Assembly (NCBI GenBank): GCA_016840095.1
Contig: JAEOSZ010000001.1
Coordinates: 1 to 62,410 of the forward strand
DNA length: 62,410 nt
DNA from: Candidatus Heimdallarchaeota archaeon
Lineage (GTDB): Archaea; Asgardarchaeota; Heimdallarchaeia; Heimdallarchaeales; Heimdallarchaeaceae
Reading direction: 5' to 3'
The notes under the pieces were generated by a model. The model was not told where the DNA came from. It did no database searches and worked only from the letters and a program-made list of their open reading frames with translations. This document shows, piece by piece, positions 49,630 through 58,411 of this stretch. The translations under genes and the position numbers were made by a program. Each line of letters starts with the position of its first letter. Positions within the stretch are counted from its first letter, which is position 1.

Positions 49630-50649
49630 ATGATATCTCTGCGTAGATTCTTTAGTCGCCCTTTGACAAAGATGTCAATCAAATGGGAAAACAAGAAGAA
49701 GCTACATCTAGCAGCAAGAACAGCTTATTTTCATTATAAGATAAATAAGGAAAATCCAGAAAAATTATTACAAATTGCTGCTCTAGAAATGAAAGCAGAG
49801 AAGTATGAACCAACTATAAAATATCTTGAAGAATATCTCGAAATAAATCCTGATACAAAGAAGGCCTTACTTCTTCTAGGAATTGCATATAGACAGAATA
49901 AAGAGTATGAAAAGGCAATTAAAACTCACTTAAAATGTTTGAAGAAAGGGGAAGAAGAATCAGATATTCTTTATACTTTAGGTATAGATTATGAAAGGGC
50001 AGGAAAGATAAGAACTGCCAAAAGACACTATGCAAAATGTATAGAAATAGACCGTTCTTTTGCTAAATCGTATTTTCGGTTAGCAAGACTCTATATGAAA
50101 GATAAGAAATATGATCTAGCTGTAAACCTTTATCTGGATGGCTTATCTCTGAGAGAAGGCTCAGCAAAGGATTGGATAAACTTATCTTTTTGTTACATAA
50201 ATACCGACAATCTCAAGGCCGCAGAGAAAGTGTTGTTAGAAGCTTTAGAGAATTTCCCTAACTCACCTGAAGTTCTATTTGCTCTTGGAACTTTCTACAT
50301 TAATAAACAAAAATACAAACAAGTTTCAGAGATAATTTCTAAGTTTGATTCAGAGAAGGATTGGTATCTTATTTTATCTTTAAAATTAAAGGAAGCTCTA
50401 GATAAGAAAGAGTACGAAGAAATAGAAGAATTACTTGAGCAAATTACGAAAGAAGATAGAAATGCTGAATATTGGTACATGAACGCGATTGTTTTGTCAA
50501 ACAAAAATGAATCAAAGAAAGCTATCCAGTCTTTACGAAAAGCGTTAGATATGAATCCAAAATTGAAAAAATCTGCCAAGAAGGATGATAATTTTGCTCT
50601 GATTAGAGAATTAGTTGAATTCAAACATATAGTTTATCCAAGAAAATAA
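49630..50649 (+). CDS. Tetratricopeptide repeat protein
   Basis: 339 residues built of about eight TPR units (for example EPTIKYLEEYLEINPDTKKALLLLGIAYR, GLSLREGSAKDW), each with the W/L-G-Y/A-P pattern. N-terminal residues form a basic helix. Soluble scaffold expected. Start ATG 49630 is taken; the frame is open earlier to 49555 but overlaps the MBL gene promoter. No partner is identifiable from context. Confidence 0.8.
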   Translation: MISLRRFFSRPLTKMSIKWENKKKLHLAARTAYFHYKINKENPEKLLQIAALEMKAEKYEPTIKYLEEYLEINPDTKKALLLLGIAYRQNKEYEKAIKTHLKCLKKGEEESDILYTLGIDYERAGKIRTAKRHYAKCIEIDRSFAKSYFRLARLYMKDKKYDLAVNLYLDGLSLREGSAKDWINLSFCYINTDNLKAAEKVLLEALENFPNSPEVLFALGTFYINKQKYKQVSEIISKFDSEKDWYLILSLKLKEALDKKEYEEIEELLEQITKEDRNAEYWYMNAIVLSNKNESKKAIQSLRKALDMNPKLKKSAKKDDNFALIRELVEFKHIVYPRK

Positions 50650-50710
50650 TTCACTGAAAATGCTTTGATATGCAGAATTCTTAAATAATTTTATGAGAAA
50701 GAGAGCAGTG

Positions 50711-51136
50711 ATGTCAGACATTAATCGTGATGAGATTATTGAAGCTCTAAAAAAATCCATAAACAGTATTTTTAGCGCATTAGAAAAACTTGATTCAGAA
50801 ACTGTTTTATCCCACTATCACAACCATCCAGATTTCAGATTTACTGGTCTAATTTTTGGACAAGTTCTCAATCTTAACTATGATGAGTTTACTATGGCTA
50901 TGAAAGGTGCATATGAAACTATGATAGAGCAAAAAATGATTAGAGAAACAGAATTTTTCAATGTTCTTTCAGAAACAGTAGTATTGTACAGTACTTCAGG
51001 GATAGGATGTCAAATACCAAAAGAAGGAGAAAGAATGGACTTCCTAGTTTCCATTACACAGATATACTTGTTAATAGACGGGGAATGGAAAGTAATACAT
51101 GAAACAGAGTCAGCAATACCAAAAACAGTAGAATAA
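50711..51136 (+). CDS. SnoaL/NTF2-like protein
   Basis: 141 residues. Helix-rich start, then strand pairs VLSHYHNHPDFRFTGL, VVLYSTSGIGCQI, DFLVSITQIYLLIDGEWKVIHETES typical of the DUF4440/SnoaL cone fold. The ATG at 50711 lies about 28 nt after TTAAATAATTT, so a leaderless transcript is likely; an ATG at 50693 is the alternative. Function unknown: such proteins may bind small ligands. Confidence 0.7.
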   Translation: MSDINRDEIIEALKKSINSIFSALEKLDSETVLSHYHNHPDFRFTGLIFGQVLNLNYDEFTMAMKGAYETMIEQKMIRETEFFNVLSETVVLYSTSGIGCQIPKEGERMDFLVSITQIYLLIDGEWKVIHETESAIPKTVE

Positions 51137-51246
51137 TTGCATCTGAAAAACAAGAAAAGAAGCTCAAGCTAAAAGAAATTAACATCTAAAGGATAGAAAA
51201 CTTTTTTATTAAAGTAAAGAAGGAAAAAGTAGCTCAAATAAGAAAA

Positions 51247-51321
51247 GCGGAGATAGCAAAGTGGCCTATGCACCGGTCTGCAAAACCGAGTACCGGAGTT
51301 CAATTCTCCGTCTCCGCTCCA
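51247..51321 (+). tRNA. tRNA-Cys (GCA)
   Basis: Acceptor GCGGAGA (51247-51253) pairs with TCTCCGC (51311-51317). Anticodon loop CTGCAAA reads GCA. Discriminator T, as in archaeal tRNA-Cys; CCA encoded at 51319-51321. Confidence 0.95.
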
Positions 51322-51336
51322 ATTTTTATTTCTAAC

Positions 51337-52449
51337 CTACAATACACTCCTCAATGCTGTTAGTAACCTTTCAACATTCTTTACTTGAGCTGTATGTCCC
51401 ATTAACCCAATTCGCCAAATCTTTCCTGCTAAAGGCCCTAACCCTCCACCAATTTCGATATTGTGTTCAAACCGAAGTTTTTTCCTAACTTCTGCTTCAT
51501 CAATACCTTCAGGAATAGCTACTGCGTTAAGCATTGGAAGACGGTACTTTTCCTCAACATACATTTTCAAGCCCAATTCTTCCAAACCTACCCTTAAATT
51601 ATTGTGACATTCCACATGTCGTTGGAAAACATTTTTTGCTCCTTCTTCAAAGAAGAGCAGGAGTGATTGATATAATGCGTACAGCATGTTTATGGGTGCA
51701 GTATGATGATATGCTCGTTTGTGATCTTTTTGCCAATATTCTCCAACCAAACTCATGTCCAAATACCAGTTTGGAACCTTGGTCTTTCTATTTTTAACCT
51801 TAAGCAGAGCCTTCTCTGAAAAACTAACAGGAGCTAAACCAGGAGGTACTGATAAACACTTCTGGGTTCCACTATAAATTGCATCAATTCCCCATTCGTC
51901 TACTTTGATTTCAATCCCTCCAAGGCTTGTAACTGCATCCACTAAGAATAAACTTTCAGTTTCTTTAATTATGTGTGATATTTCCTCTATTGGATTTTTT
52001 ACTCCAGTGGATGTTTCTGCATGGACCATTGCAATAAGATTATAGGAATTCCTTGCTAGTTTTTCTTTTACTTGACCAGGATCAATTGGTGTCCCCCATT
52101 CAAATTCCATGACTTCTACATCTGCACCTAAACGAGTAGCAACTTCGCACATTCTCTTTCCAAAAACTCCATTTATCAAAATTAAGACTTTATCTTTTGG
52201 TTCAATCAAGTTAACAAAACAAGTTTCCATTCCTGCAGACCCTGTTCCTGATACTGGAATTGTCAATTTATTGTCAGTATTCAATATTTTTTGTAACAAT
52301 ACTTGAATTTGATCCATTATTTTAATGAAATGTGGATCTAGATGCCCTAGAGTGAAACGATTGAGGGCTTTGTATACTTCCGGATGGACACAAGACGGTC
52401 CTGGTCCCATTAATAAAATTTCATCAATACCATCTAACAAATTTGTCAT
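51337..52449 (-). CDS. Class V aminotransferase (alanine-glyoxylate/serine-glyoxylate type)
   Basis: 370-residue PLP enzyme. MGPGPSCVHPEVYKAL, HAETSTGVKNP, DAVTSLGG and the PLP lysine in SGTQKCL-SVPPG give the AGXT/SGAT group; the phosphate-binding GSAGMET block also fits. It likely moves amino groups between alanine or serine and glyoxylate or pyruvate. The exact acceptor is not readable. It is convergent with tRNA-Cys and close to its 3' end. Confidence 0.88.
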   Translation of the reverse strand: MTNLLDGIDEILLMGPGPSCVHPEVYKALNRFTLGHLDPHFIKIMDQIQVLLQKILNTDNKLTIPVSGTGSAGMETCFVNLIEPKDKVLILINGVFGKRMCEVATRLGADVEVMEFEWGTPIDPGQVKEKLARNSYNLIAMVHAETSTGVKNPIEEISHIIKETESLFLVDAVTSLGGIEIKVDEWGIDAIYSGTQKCLSVPPGLAPVSFSEKALLKVKNRKTKVPNWYLDMSLVGEYWQKDHKRAYHHTAPINMLYALYQSLLLFFEEGAKNVFQRHVECHNNLRVGLEELGLKMYVEEKYRLPMLNAVAIPEGIDEAEVRKKLRFEHNIEIGGGLGPLAGKIWRIGLMGHTAQVKNVERLLTALRSVL

Positions 52450-52476
52450 GTTTTTTCACTTCTCAAGGATACTCTA

Positions 52477-52878
52477 GTGTTCTATTTCTTAAGTTTTTTA
52501 CAAGGAATTCTATTGTATATATTCTTTAGGTATTATAGCGATTTATATTTGAAAAGAGAAGAAAAAGATAGAGAAAACAGAATAAAATATCTGAAAATGG
52601 TGATATTGATGGTTTATGATGTGATTACTAAAATCTGTCGGGAAGAGAAAATGGAACATGAACCATTCTATAAATCAATTAAACTTAAGGGAGATACAAT
52701 ATTGCTGTATAGGGAAAAAGTAGTAAAAGAGTCAGTTGCTTACAAGCACTACAAAGAATGGAAAAAAAGCAAAGATGAAGATAAACAAGAAGAAATTGAT
52801 GATGTTATTGAGAAGCTGAGAGAATATTTCAAGGAACGATTGATAGTTTTCTATAAAAGTAGCGAGATTACAGCATAA
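52477..52878 (+). CDS. Small membrane-anchored protein, unknown
   Basis: 133 residues. A hydrophobic N-terminal segment (FYFLSFLQGILLYIFFRYY) probably serves as anchor, and the remainder is a charged, helical cytoplasmic region with several lysine/glutamate clusters (KKSKDEDKQEEIDD). GTG start at 52477. No family recognised. It is divergent from the aminotransferase gene, with only 27 bp between starts. Confidence 0.5.
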   Translation: MFYFLSFLQGILLYIFFRYYSDLYLKREEKDRENRIKYLKMVILMVYDVITKICREEKMEHEPFYKSIKLKGDTILLYREKVVKESVAYKHYKEWKKSKDEDKQEEIDDVIEKLREYFKERLIVFYKSSEITA

Positions 52879-53002
52879 TCTTCCCTCCACTTCTGTATAT
52901 CAACGATATCTTCTTCGTATTAGCTATTTTAGCTCATCTTTCATGTTTACGCTTTCGAAACATATATCAACAATGCTTATACAATTGTTGTAGGTAATTG
53001 CA

Positions 53003-53890
53003 ATGACATTCATAGTTTTCATTGGAGGCCTATTCGAATATAATTCTGGAAAAACTACGTTTGCAAAAGAAATAATCTCTTCGTTTGAAAAAGATCTTTC
53101 TATGAAAACAGCCCCTTTTAAGCCTTTAAGTGGGAATAATTTATTCTTTCACTATGAGGAAATAAAAAAGAACGCCAAAAAACATGAAAACATAGTTTCT
53201 TTGGACATTGTCGAATTAATGAAATCTTCATCTGTTGAAATCAAAACGATTCTTACAAATCCTGTTCACAAACTAAATACTCAAGCATTACCATATAATT
53301 TCTATAAAGAAGGTTCCATTAATACTCTCCTTTCTCGTTATTCCAGTAGTGTTTCTCTAATGCAACGGTTTACAATTTACAAATCTGAAACTGAGACAGA
53401 ATCTTGTTTTCTGGTGAATGAACCCATATATAAAAATCCAAAATTCTGGAATGATCAAGCTCTTACGGAACCAATTCTGGAAAAAGCAAAAGAGATAAAA
53501 TACTTCAAAAACGACCAGGAATTTTATTCTTTAAACAACCAATATTATGCTGAAGCTACAAAAACCTCGTTTGACCATATCAAGAAAAACTCCGAAATCA
53601 CTGTAGTTGAAAGCTTCAACAATTCTGCTCATCCCGCGTGGTGTATTAGGGAATCAGATGCAGTAGTTATCGTAGGACCTGGATCTCTTTTCATATATGA
53701 ACCAGATGCATATTTTAGAGCAATTGATAATTACCGAACTATAAATATCACCAAAGTTACTACAACAGAAGAGATACTAAAGATAGCAACACCAGTTGAG
53801 GTACTCCCATTCCCTGTTGATTCCGATGAAAGAAAGAAAATAATTACAGATTTTACTACTAGTATATCAGACAAAATCAAAGCAAAGTAA
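53003..53890 (+). CDS. P-loop NTPase, archaeal uncharacterised family
   Basis: 295 residues. Walker A variant GGLFEYNSGKTTF at 8-20 (G-x5-SGKTT) begins the chain, as in the MinD/dethiobiotin-synthetase-like fold. The rest has alternating alpha/beta segments; VVESFNNSAHPAWCIRESDAVVIVGPGSLF may hold the Walker B-like and specificity parts. A family of archaeal predicted P-loop ATPases has such a start (GGLxxxxSGKTT). Substrate unknown. The ATG at 53003 follows a TATA-like TATATCAACAATGC poorly; start is by length. Confidence 0.6.
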   Translation: MTFIVFIGGLFEYNSGKTTFAKEIISSFEKDLSMKTAPFKPLSGNNLFFHYEEIKKNAKKHENIVSLDIVELMKSSSVEIKTILTNPVHKLNTQALPYNFYKEGSINTLLSRYSSSVSLMQRFTIYKSETETESCFLVNEPIYKNPKFWNDQALTEPILEKAKEIKYFKNDQEFYSLNNQYYAEATKTSFDHIKKNSEITVVESFNNSAHPAWCIRESDAVVIVGPGSLFIYEPDAYFRAIDNYRTINITKVTTTEEILKIATPVEVLPFPVDSDERKKIITDFTTSISDKIKAK

Positions 53891-53971
53891 AAGTTTCAAA
53901 TTTAGTTTCCCATTATTTTTGTTGTCTTTTTATGTGGGAATACGGTTTTATTATTAAATTGGTGAAATACT

Positions 53972-54376
53972 TTGTCAATATATAGCCCTCAATATGGAAT
54001 GGAATCCATCAACGCAGAACTTCTGGAATGCATCAATGAATTACGCTTTCGATCTGTAGGGATAGTAGATGTTGCAGTAGTGTCCTTAGAAGGACTCCCA
54101 TTGGTCTCTTTAGTTCTAGAGAGAGTGGAAGAAACTAGGTTTGCTGCAATGACTGCTGCTATGCTTTCTTTAGGTGAAAGAGTAGCTACAGAGCTTAACA
54201 AAGGTCTTCTAAAGAAGATTTTTGTTGAAGGAGATCATGGATATATTATCTCAATGCAAGCAGGAGAAAATGCTGTCTTAACTGTAAGTGCAACAGCTGA
54301 TACAAAACTTGGTTTGCTATTCTTAGATATGGAACGCGCTTCTGCAAAAGTAGCTAAAATTCTTACCTATCGTTAA
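53972..54376 (+). CDS. Roadblock/LC7 family protein (2)
   Basis: 134 residues. VDVAVVSLEGLPLVSLVLERVEETRFAAMTAAMLSLGERVATEL and IISMQAGENAVLTVSATAD mark the Roadblock fold more clearly than copy 1. TTG 53972 has GGTGA at 53961-53965, a good ribosome binding site. Neighbouring genes are unrelated. It may form a homodimer or pair with the small GTPase or the first Roadblock. Confidence 0.9.
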   Translation: MSIYSPQYGMESINAELLECINELRFRSVGIVDVAVVSLEGLPLVSLVLERVEETRFAAMTAAMLSLGERVATELNKGLLKKIFVEGDHGYIISMQAGENAVLTVSATADTKLGLLFLDMERASAKVAKILTYR

Positions 54377-54571
54377 TTTGATGTGTTTGCAATTAGTTCA
54401 ACTTTTATTAGTTCACAAGCAAGAGATTCTGTGGTTTCATCACTAGTGTTTTTTTAAGATAGAGTTCTACAACACTCCTGTCATGGGTTTTGGTTTAGAA
54501 AAACATAACCTTAAGACAAAAACCTATACGAAAAAGAGAAAAAGGATTAATTATATGTAGAACTGATTTGT

Positions 54572-56779
54572 TTGAATTCCGAAAAAAAGTATTTTCTATC
54601 TCAAGTTGAAAAGGATATACAGAATCTACATAAGGAATTAGACAAATCTTTTGAATCAAGCGGAAAAAAGGGAACAGGTAGCTATTATACTCCAAATTTT
54701 ATAGCACAATATATAGTTGAGAAAGCTATATCAACCTCTCTTCTTGATAAACTAAACAAATTAACCAAAAAGCAATTTATGAGTGTGGATGAAGCAATAA
54801 ACAAGCAAGATTCTGAAATCTCTTTACTATTACTGAATAATGTTCTACCTAATTTCGCAGTATGTGATATTGCTATGGGATGGGGAATTTTTCTTTTACA
54901 TAGCTTTGACTACCTTTTTGGTATCTATAAACATGCTAAATCAGTTTTAGAAGATTCTACTAAGGAAAATGTTGAAAGATATGTCATAAATTCTATCATC
55001 TCAAACAATCTATATGGAACAGATTTATCTTCAATTTCAATTGAATTAGCAAAGGTAAAGTTTGCACATAAAGCACTTAAGATTCTGAAAAAAGAGGAGA
55101 TTATTCTACCATCATTTAATTTCAAAGTAGGAAATAGTTTAGTGGGTTCGTCTTTTACAGAAAGAAGTTCTAGCTATTCAAAGTTTCGCAATGAAATACT
55201 TGATAGTGTTACTAGCAGCAATAGAGAAGAAGTAAATAGATGGTTGAAAAATGAAGTTCATCTAAACTGGGATCATGTTTTTCCAGAAATATCCAAAAGA
55301 AAAGGATTTGATGTTGTTGTAGGTAACCCCCCCTACATTAACGTAAAACGGATGAATATCTATGGAAGAAAAGTATATTCTGAATTGTATGAAACTTATA
55401 ATCCTAATGGAGATATCTCAAACGTTTTCTGGGAAAGAGGTTTAGATTTATGTAACTCTGAAGGATTGGTTTCCTTCATCACTCCTAGATATTGGCTTGA
55501 AGGTAATGATAGTAATAGACTGAGAAAATATCTTCTATCAAATTCTGAAATACTTGAAATCATTGATTTTAGAAGTAACAGGACACTTTTTTCATCAACA
55601 GAAAGTAAATTGGGAGTAGATACTTGTATAGCTTTCCTTCGTAAATCTAAATCAAAGAATTTCCCATTTGATGTTTATTTTGCACAGGATAATAATGTTA
55701 TGTGCTCAATAGATAAGAATAGATTGAAGCACACACAGATACATCAATTGAATCTTTCAGAAAAAAAATGGGCTTTTGAGATAACACCTATTATTTCCAA
55801 AATCACCAAATATGCGGATTATCATCTAGGAGAGGATAAAAAATACGGAGATTTTACAGGCATTTGTAAGATTGGGAAGGGGTGTTCTACTGGAAATAAT
55901 AGAATTTTCAAATTGAAACAAATATCTAATTTAGTCTATGTTGGTGCAAAAAACATAACACTAACATTAAGTTCAGAGGAAAGAGATTGCTTAAGACTTC
56001 TTATCAAGAACAGTGATATTTCCCCCTTTCATTGGACCACGAGAAATGAATTTTGGATATTTCTCAAAGACAAGGATATTGGAGATTATCCAAATATTAG
56101 CAAATATCTACTTAAATTCAAGGAGAAGCTTGAAAACACAAAGAAGAAATATGGATTAAAGAGTTTTTACGATTACGCTGCATATAGATCTTTAGATTTA
56201 ATTCAAAACATACCTAAAATTATTTGCCCGTATCAATCAGATAGGAATAAATTCACGATTATGGGGTCAGAATCTCCTCCTACAATTAATGAAACTGATG
56301 TCATTACTCTGGTTATTCAAGATAAATTCAATCAAGAAATAGGGTGGTATTATCTATTATCTGTTCTGAATTCCGAAATTATTACCTATTATTCTAGGAT
56401 TATGAATAAAAAGATATACAATCTGTATGATTTTCGAACAAACCAAATAGCGAATTTTCCAATAAGAAAATGCAAGAATAATGCACTTTTTAGTAGAATT
56501 GTTACTGAATTAATCGATATTAGAAAATCAATTCCTTATTCTCTGAGTGTCCAAAAATACTCAAATGAACTGCATTCTATACTCAATTTTCTTGTATATG
56601 AAACATATTTTAGAGAATCTCTCTCAACTCAACTGCACGATATAATAGAAGAAAAATTAGTTTCGACACCCATCAATGAAGTAACTGCAGAAAAAAGAGT
56701 GTTAGAAGAAATACAAGAGATAGTTTCTTTCGAGGATGTTAGACAGATAAGAAAAAGTATTGGAAAGATTTCAAATTAG
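54572..56779 (+). CDS. N6-adenine DNA methyltransferase, Eco57I/TaqI-like, orphan
   Basis: 735 residues. SYYTP (37-41) precedes motif I, written DIAMGWGIFL at 99-108 (usual form D-x-x-C-G-S/W-G-x-F), and motif IV is NPPY at 252-255. A C-terminal TaqI-like target recognition region follows, from about 430 to the end, with ICKIGKGCSTGNNRIFKL and later repeats. Expected to methylate adenine at a specific sequence. No restriction endonuclease domain or gene is seen beside it, so it is an orphan or a relic of a type IIG system. TTG start, no clear ribosome binding site. Confidence 0.8.
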   Translation: MNSEKKYFLSQVEKDIQNLHKELDKSFESSGKKGTGSYYTPNFIAQYIVEKAISTSLLDKLNKLTKKQFMSVDEAINKQDSEISLLLLNNVLPNFAVCDIAMGWGIFLLHSFDYLFGIYKHAKSVLEDSTKENVERYVINSIISNNLYGTDLSSISIELAKVKFAHKALKILKKEEIILPSFNFKVGNSLVGSSFTERSSSYSKFRNEILDSVTSSNREEVNRWLKNEVHLNWDHVFPEISKRKGFDVVVGNPPYINVKRMNIYGRKVYSELYETYNPNGDISNVFWERGLDLCNSEGLVSFITPRYWLEGNDSNRLRKYLLSNSEILEIIDFRSNRTLFSSTESKLGVDTCIAFLRKSKSKNFPFDVYFAQDNNVMCSIDKNRLKHTQIHQLNLSEKKWAFEITPIISKITKYADYHLGEDKKYGDFTGICKIGKGCSTGNNRIFKLKQISNLVYVGAKNITLTLSSEERDCLRLLIKNSDISPFHWTTRNEFWIFLKDKDIGDYPNISKYLLKFKEKLENTKKKYGLKSFYDYAAYRSLDLIQNIPKIICPYQSDRNKFTIMGSESPPTINETDVITLVIQDKFNQEIGWYYLLSVLNSEIITYYSRIMNKKIYNLYDFRTNQIANFPIRKCKNNALFSRIVTELIDIRKSIPYSLSVQKYSNELHSILNFLVYETYFRESLSTQLHDIIEEKLVSTPINEVTAEKRVLEEIQEIVSFEDVRQIRKSIGKISN

Positions 56780-57673
56780 ATTCCTCTCTTCTAACCATAT
56801 TTTTGGGGTTGAAAATATAACTTTATCAGATTCCTGTAGTCTGTTTATAAGATTGTCAAAGATTTGAACGTTCTCTTCGATTTCTAATTTTGTTAGATAT
56901 CTTTCTTGAGAAATGTTATATGAGAAGTGCCAAGAGTGTAGATTAATTGAGATGTATGAATCATCTTCTTGAGAATTATTAACCAATTGAAGATAGTTAT
57001 TGATAACATCTTCTGCGTTTCTTTTACCTTCAAACAAAGGCCACAAGTATGTGTACATTCCCCCCATTACACTATCTTTTGGTGTTTTTATTACTGGAAA
57101 CTCCAAAATAGAATCGAATATTTCATGTGGTGTTATTGCTTTCACAGATTCTTCATAGAGTGAACTGTCATAACAAATTTTTAGTTCGCTCAATATGTCA
57201 AAAGTATTCATAGTGTGCTTCATGTAAGGTGCCCTAAAACCATAAACCTTAGTATCTAGAATAGATTCAACCACTGTTTGAGTATCTTTAATGATTTGTA
57301 ATTCTTTATCTCTATCTAAGAGTATTCCCGTTTCTTCCCCTGTTAGGTCTTCGTGATCAAAACCATGTATTCCGTGTTCAAAAATATCCTTCTTCAAGAG
57401 AGATATATAATTTGGATTATTTGAGTTTAGAATTTGCAAACTTCTTGCTTCAAAATAAAAAACTGAAGGGACGTTGAAATCAATTAGGTATTTGATTAAT
57501 GGTTCAAAGCAGTTAAGGCTTCCCTTAAGAGATGCGGATAGCTTAGGACTATCAAGAATATCCTTTGATTGATTTCTAAGTGGATAACTAATGGCATGTT
57601 GTAAATTCTTGATGGGTATTGCATAATCCCGATCAAAATCAATACAAACAAAGATGTTTACCAACTGTTTCAC
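56771..57673 (-). CDS. Polysaccharide deacetylase family protein
   Basis: 300 residues. CIDFDRDY (metal Asp), HGIHGFDHEDL, GFRAPYMKH and NLHSWHF are the NodB-homology motifs 1-5 in order, with expected metal residues. Might deacetylate N-acetylated glycans on a glycolipid or glycoprotein. No signal peptide is evident, so intracellular or substrate at the cytoplasmic face. Its stop overlaps the methyltransferase stop (convergent). Confidence 0.82.
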   Translation of the reverse strand: MKQLVNIFVCIDFDRDYAIPIKNLQHAISYPLRNQSKDILDSPKLSASLKGSLNCFEPLIKYLIDFNVPSVFYFEARSLQILNSNNPNYISLLKKDIFEHGIHGFDHEDLTGEETGILLDRDKELQIIKDTQTVVESILDTKVYGFRAPYMKHTMNTFDILSELKICYDSSLYEESVKAITPHEIFDSILEFPVIKTPKDSVMGGMYTYLWPLFEGKRNAEDVINNYLQLVNNSQEDDSYISINLHSWHFSYNISQERYLTKLEIEENVQIFDNLINRLQESDKVIFSTPKIWLEERNLI

Positions 57674-57694
57674 TCTCTATTTTGCTCCTTTTCT

Positions 57695-57937
57695 TTACAG
57701 AGCTAAAATTATTGTTTTTCCTCGAATCTCTACAACTCTACTCTCAGTCAACTTTGATATGTTTTCTGCTATGGCTTTAATAGATTCTGAGGGAACTACT
57801 TGTAAGCATTTTATTTTTAATGCCTTATCCTTTTTTAGGACGTTCTTTATTTCATGAATGACATTCTCCGTTATTCCATTCTTACCTATCCTGATTTTTG
57901 GAGGTTCATGACGAATCTTGTTAATATTATAGTCCAT
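57695..57937 (-). CDS. yhbY: CRM-domain RNA-binding protein (YhbY)
   Basis: 80 residues. IRHEPPKIRIGKNGITENVIHEI and KCLQVVPSESIKAIAE are the KH-like CRM domain. AAGGAGGTTAAG immediately before ATG 57937 is an excellent ribosome binding site, which decides the start over an upstream frame to 58006. It overlaps rnp4 by 11 nt. Expected to bind pre-rRNA or ribosome precursors. Confidence 0.9.
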   Translation of the reverse strand: MDYNINKIRHEPPKIRIGKNGITENVIHEIKNVLKKDKALKIKCLQVVPSESIKAIAENISKLTESRVVEIRGKTIILAL

Positions 57938-58310
57938 TCTTAACCTCCTTACTCTTGTAATATGGTACTCTTGTATACTTATTGCAGTGATCACATTTAA
58001 TTGCAATAACTCTGTTGGTAGATGAAAGTCTAACTCTGCAATTAATTCCTGGATAAAGGAATGCTTTACAGTGTTTACAGAACCTTTTCTTCCATTCTGG
58101 AGGGAACTTTATCCTCGTTTTCATCTGGATTTTGCGTGCTTGTTTTGCAAATTGCTGAGCTTTTTCCATATCTTCTGAAATAATCTCGTCTGCTTTTATG
58201 AGTAAAGAAACAACTTGTTCTTGATAATCCTCTTGAGATAAAATCTGAAACCTATGTTTTCGATTTCTTCTCTTTTTAGTACGTTGCGAGGTTTTTACAC
58301 TATTTGGCAT
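57927..58310 (-). CDS. rnp4: RNase P protein component 4 (Rpp21)
   Basis: 127 residues. N-terminal basic helix, then FCKHCKAFLYPGINCRVRL and CDHC, the Rpp21 zinc ribbon. It helps RNase P mature tRNA 5' ends. Operon with yhbY; in many archaea this pair directly precedes rps19e, which is 10 kb to the left here. Confidence 0.93.
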   Translation of the reverse strand: MPNSVKTSQRTKKRRNRKHRFQILSQEDYQEQVVSLLIKADEIISEDMEKAQQFAKQARKIQMKTRIKFPPEWKKRFCKHCKAFLYPGINCRVRLSSTNRVIAIKCDHCNKYTRVPYYKSKEVKNGL

Positions 58311-58411
58311 GTTGTCTCTTCCTTATTGGATGAGAAGAAGTTACCTTATCAACGTTTCTTTTTGATTTATTTTACATAATACAGCTCAACTTGAAGAGAC
58401 ACATCTAACAT

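Noticed and set aside
55880..55899. ORB-like TTCTACTGGAAAT inside the methyltransferase gene
   Set aside because: Single copy within coding sequence, no G-run after it and no AT-rich element beside it; likely chance.
54572..57673. Complete restriction-modification or BREX/DISARM locus around the methyltransferase
   Set aside because: Neighbours are a Roadblock protein and a polysaccharide deacetylase; no nuclease, helicase or phosphatase of those systems is present.
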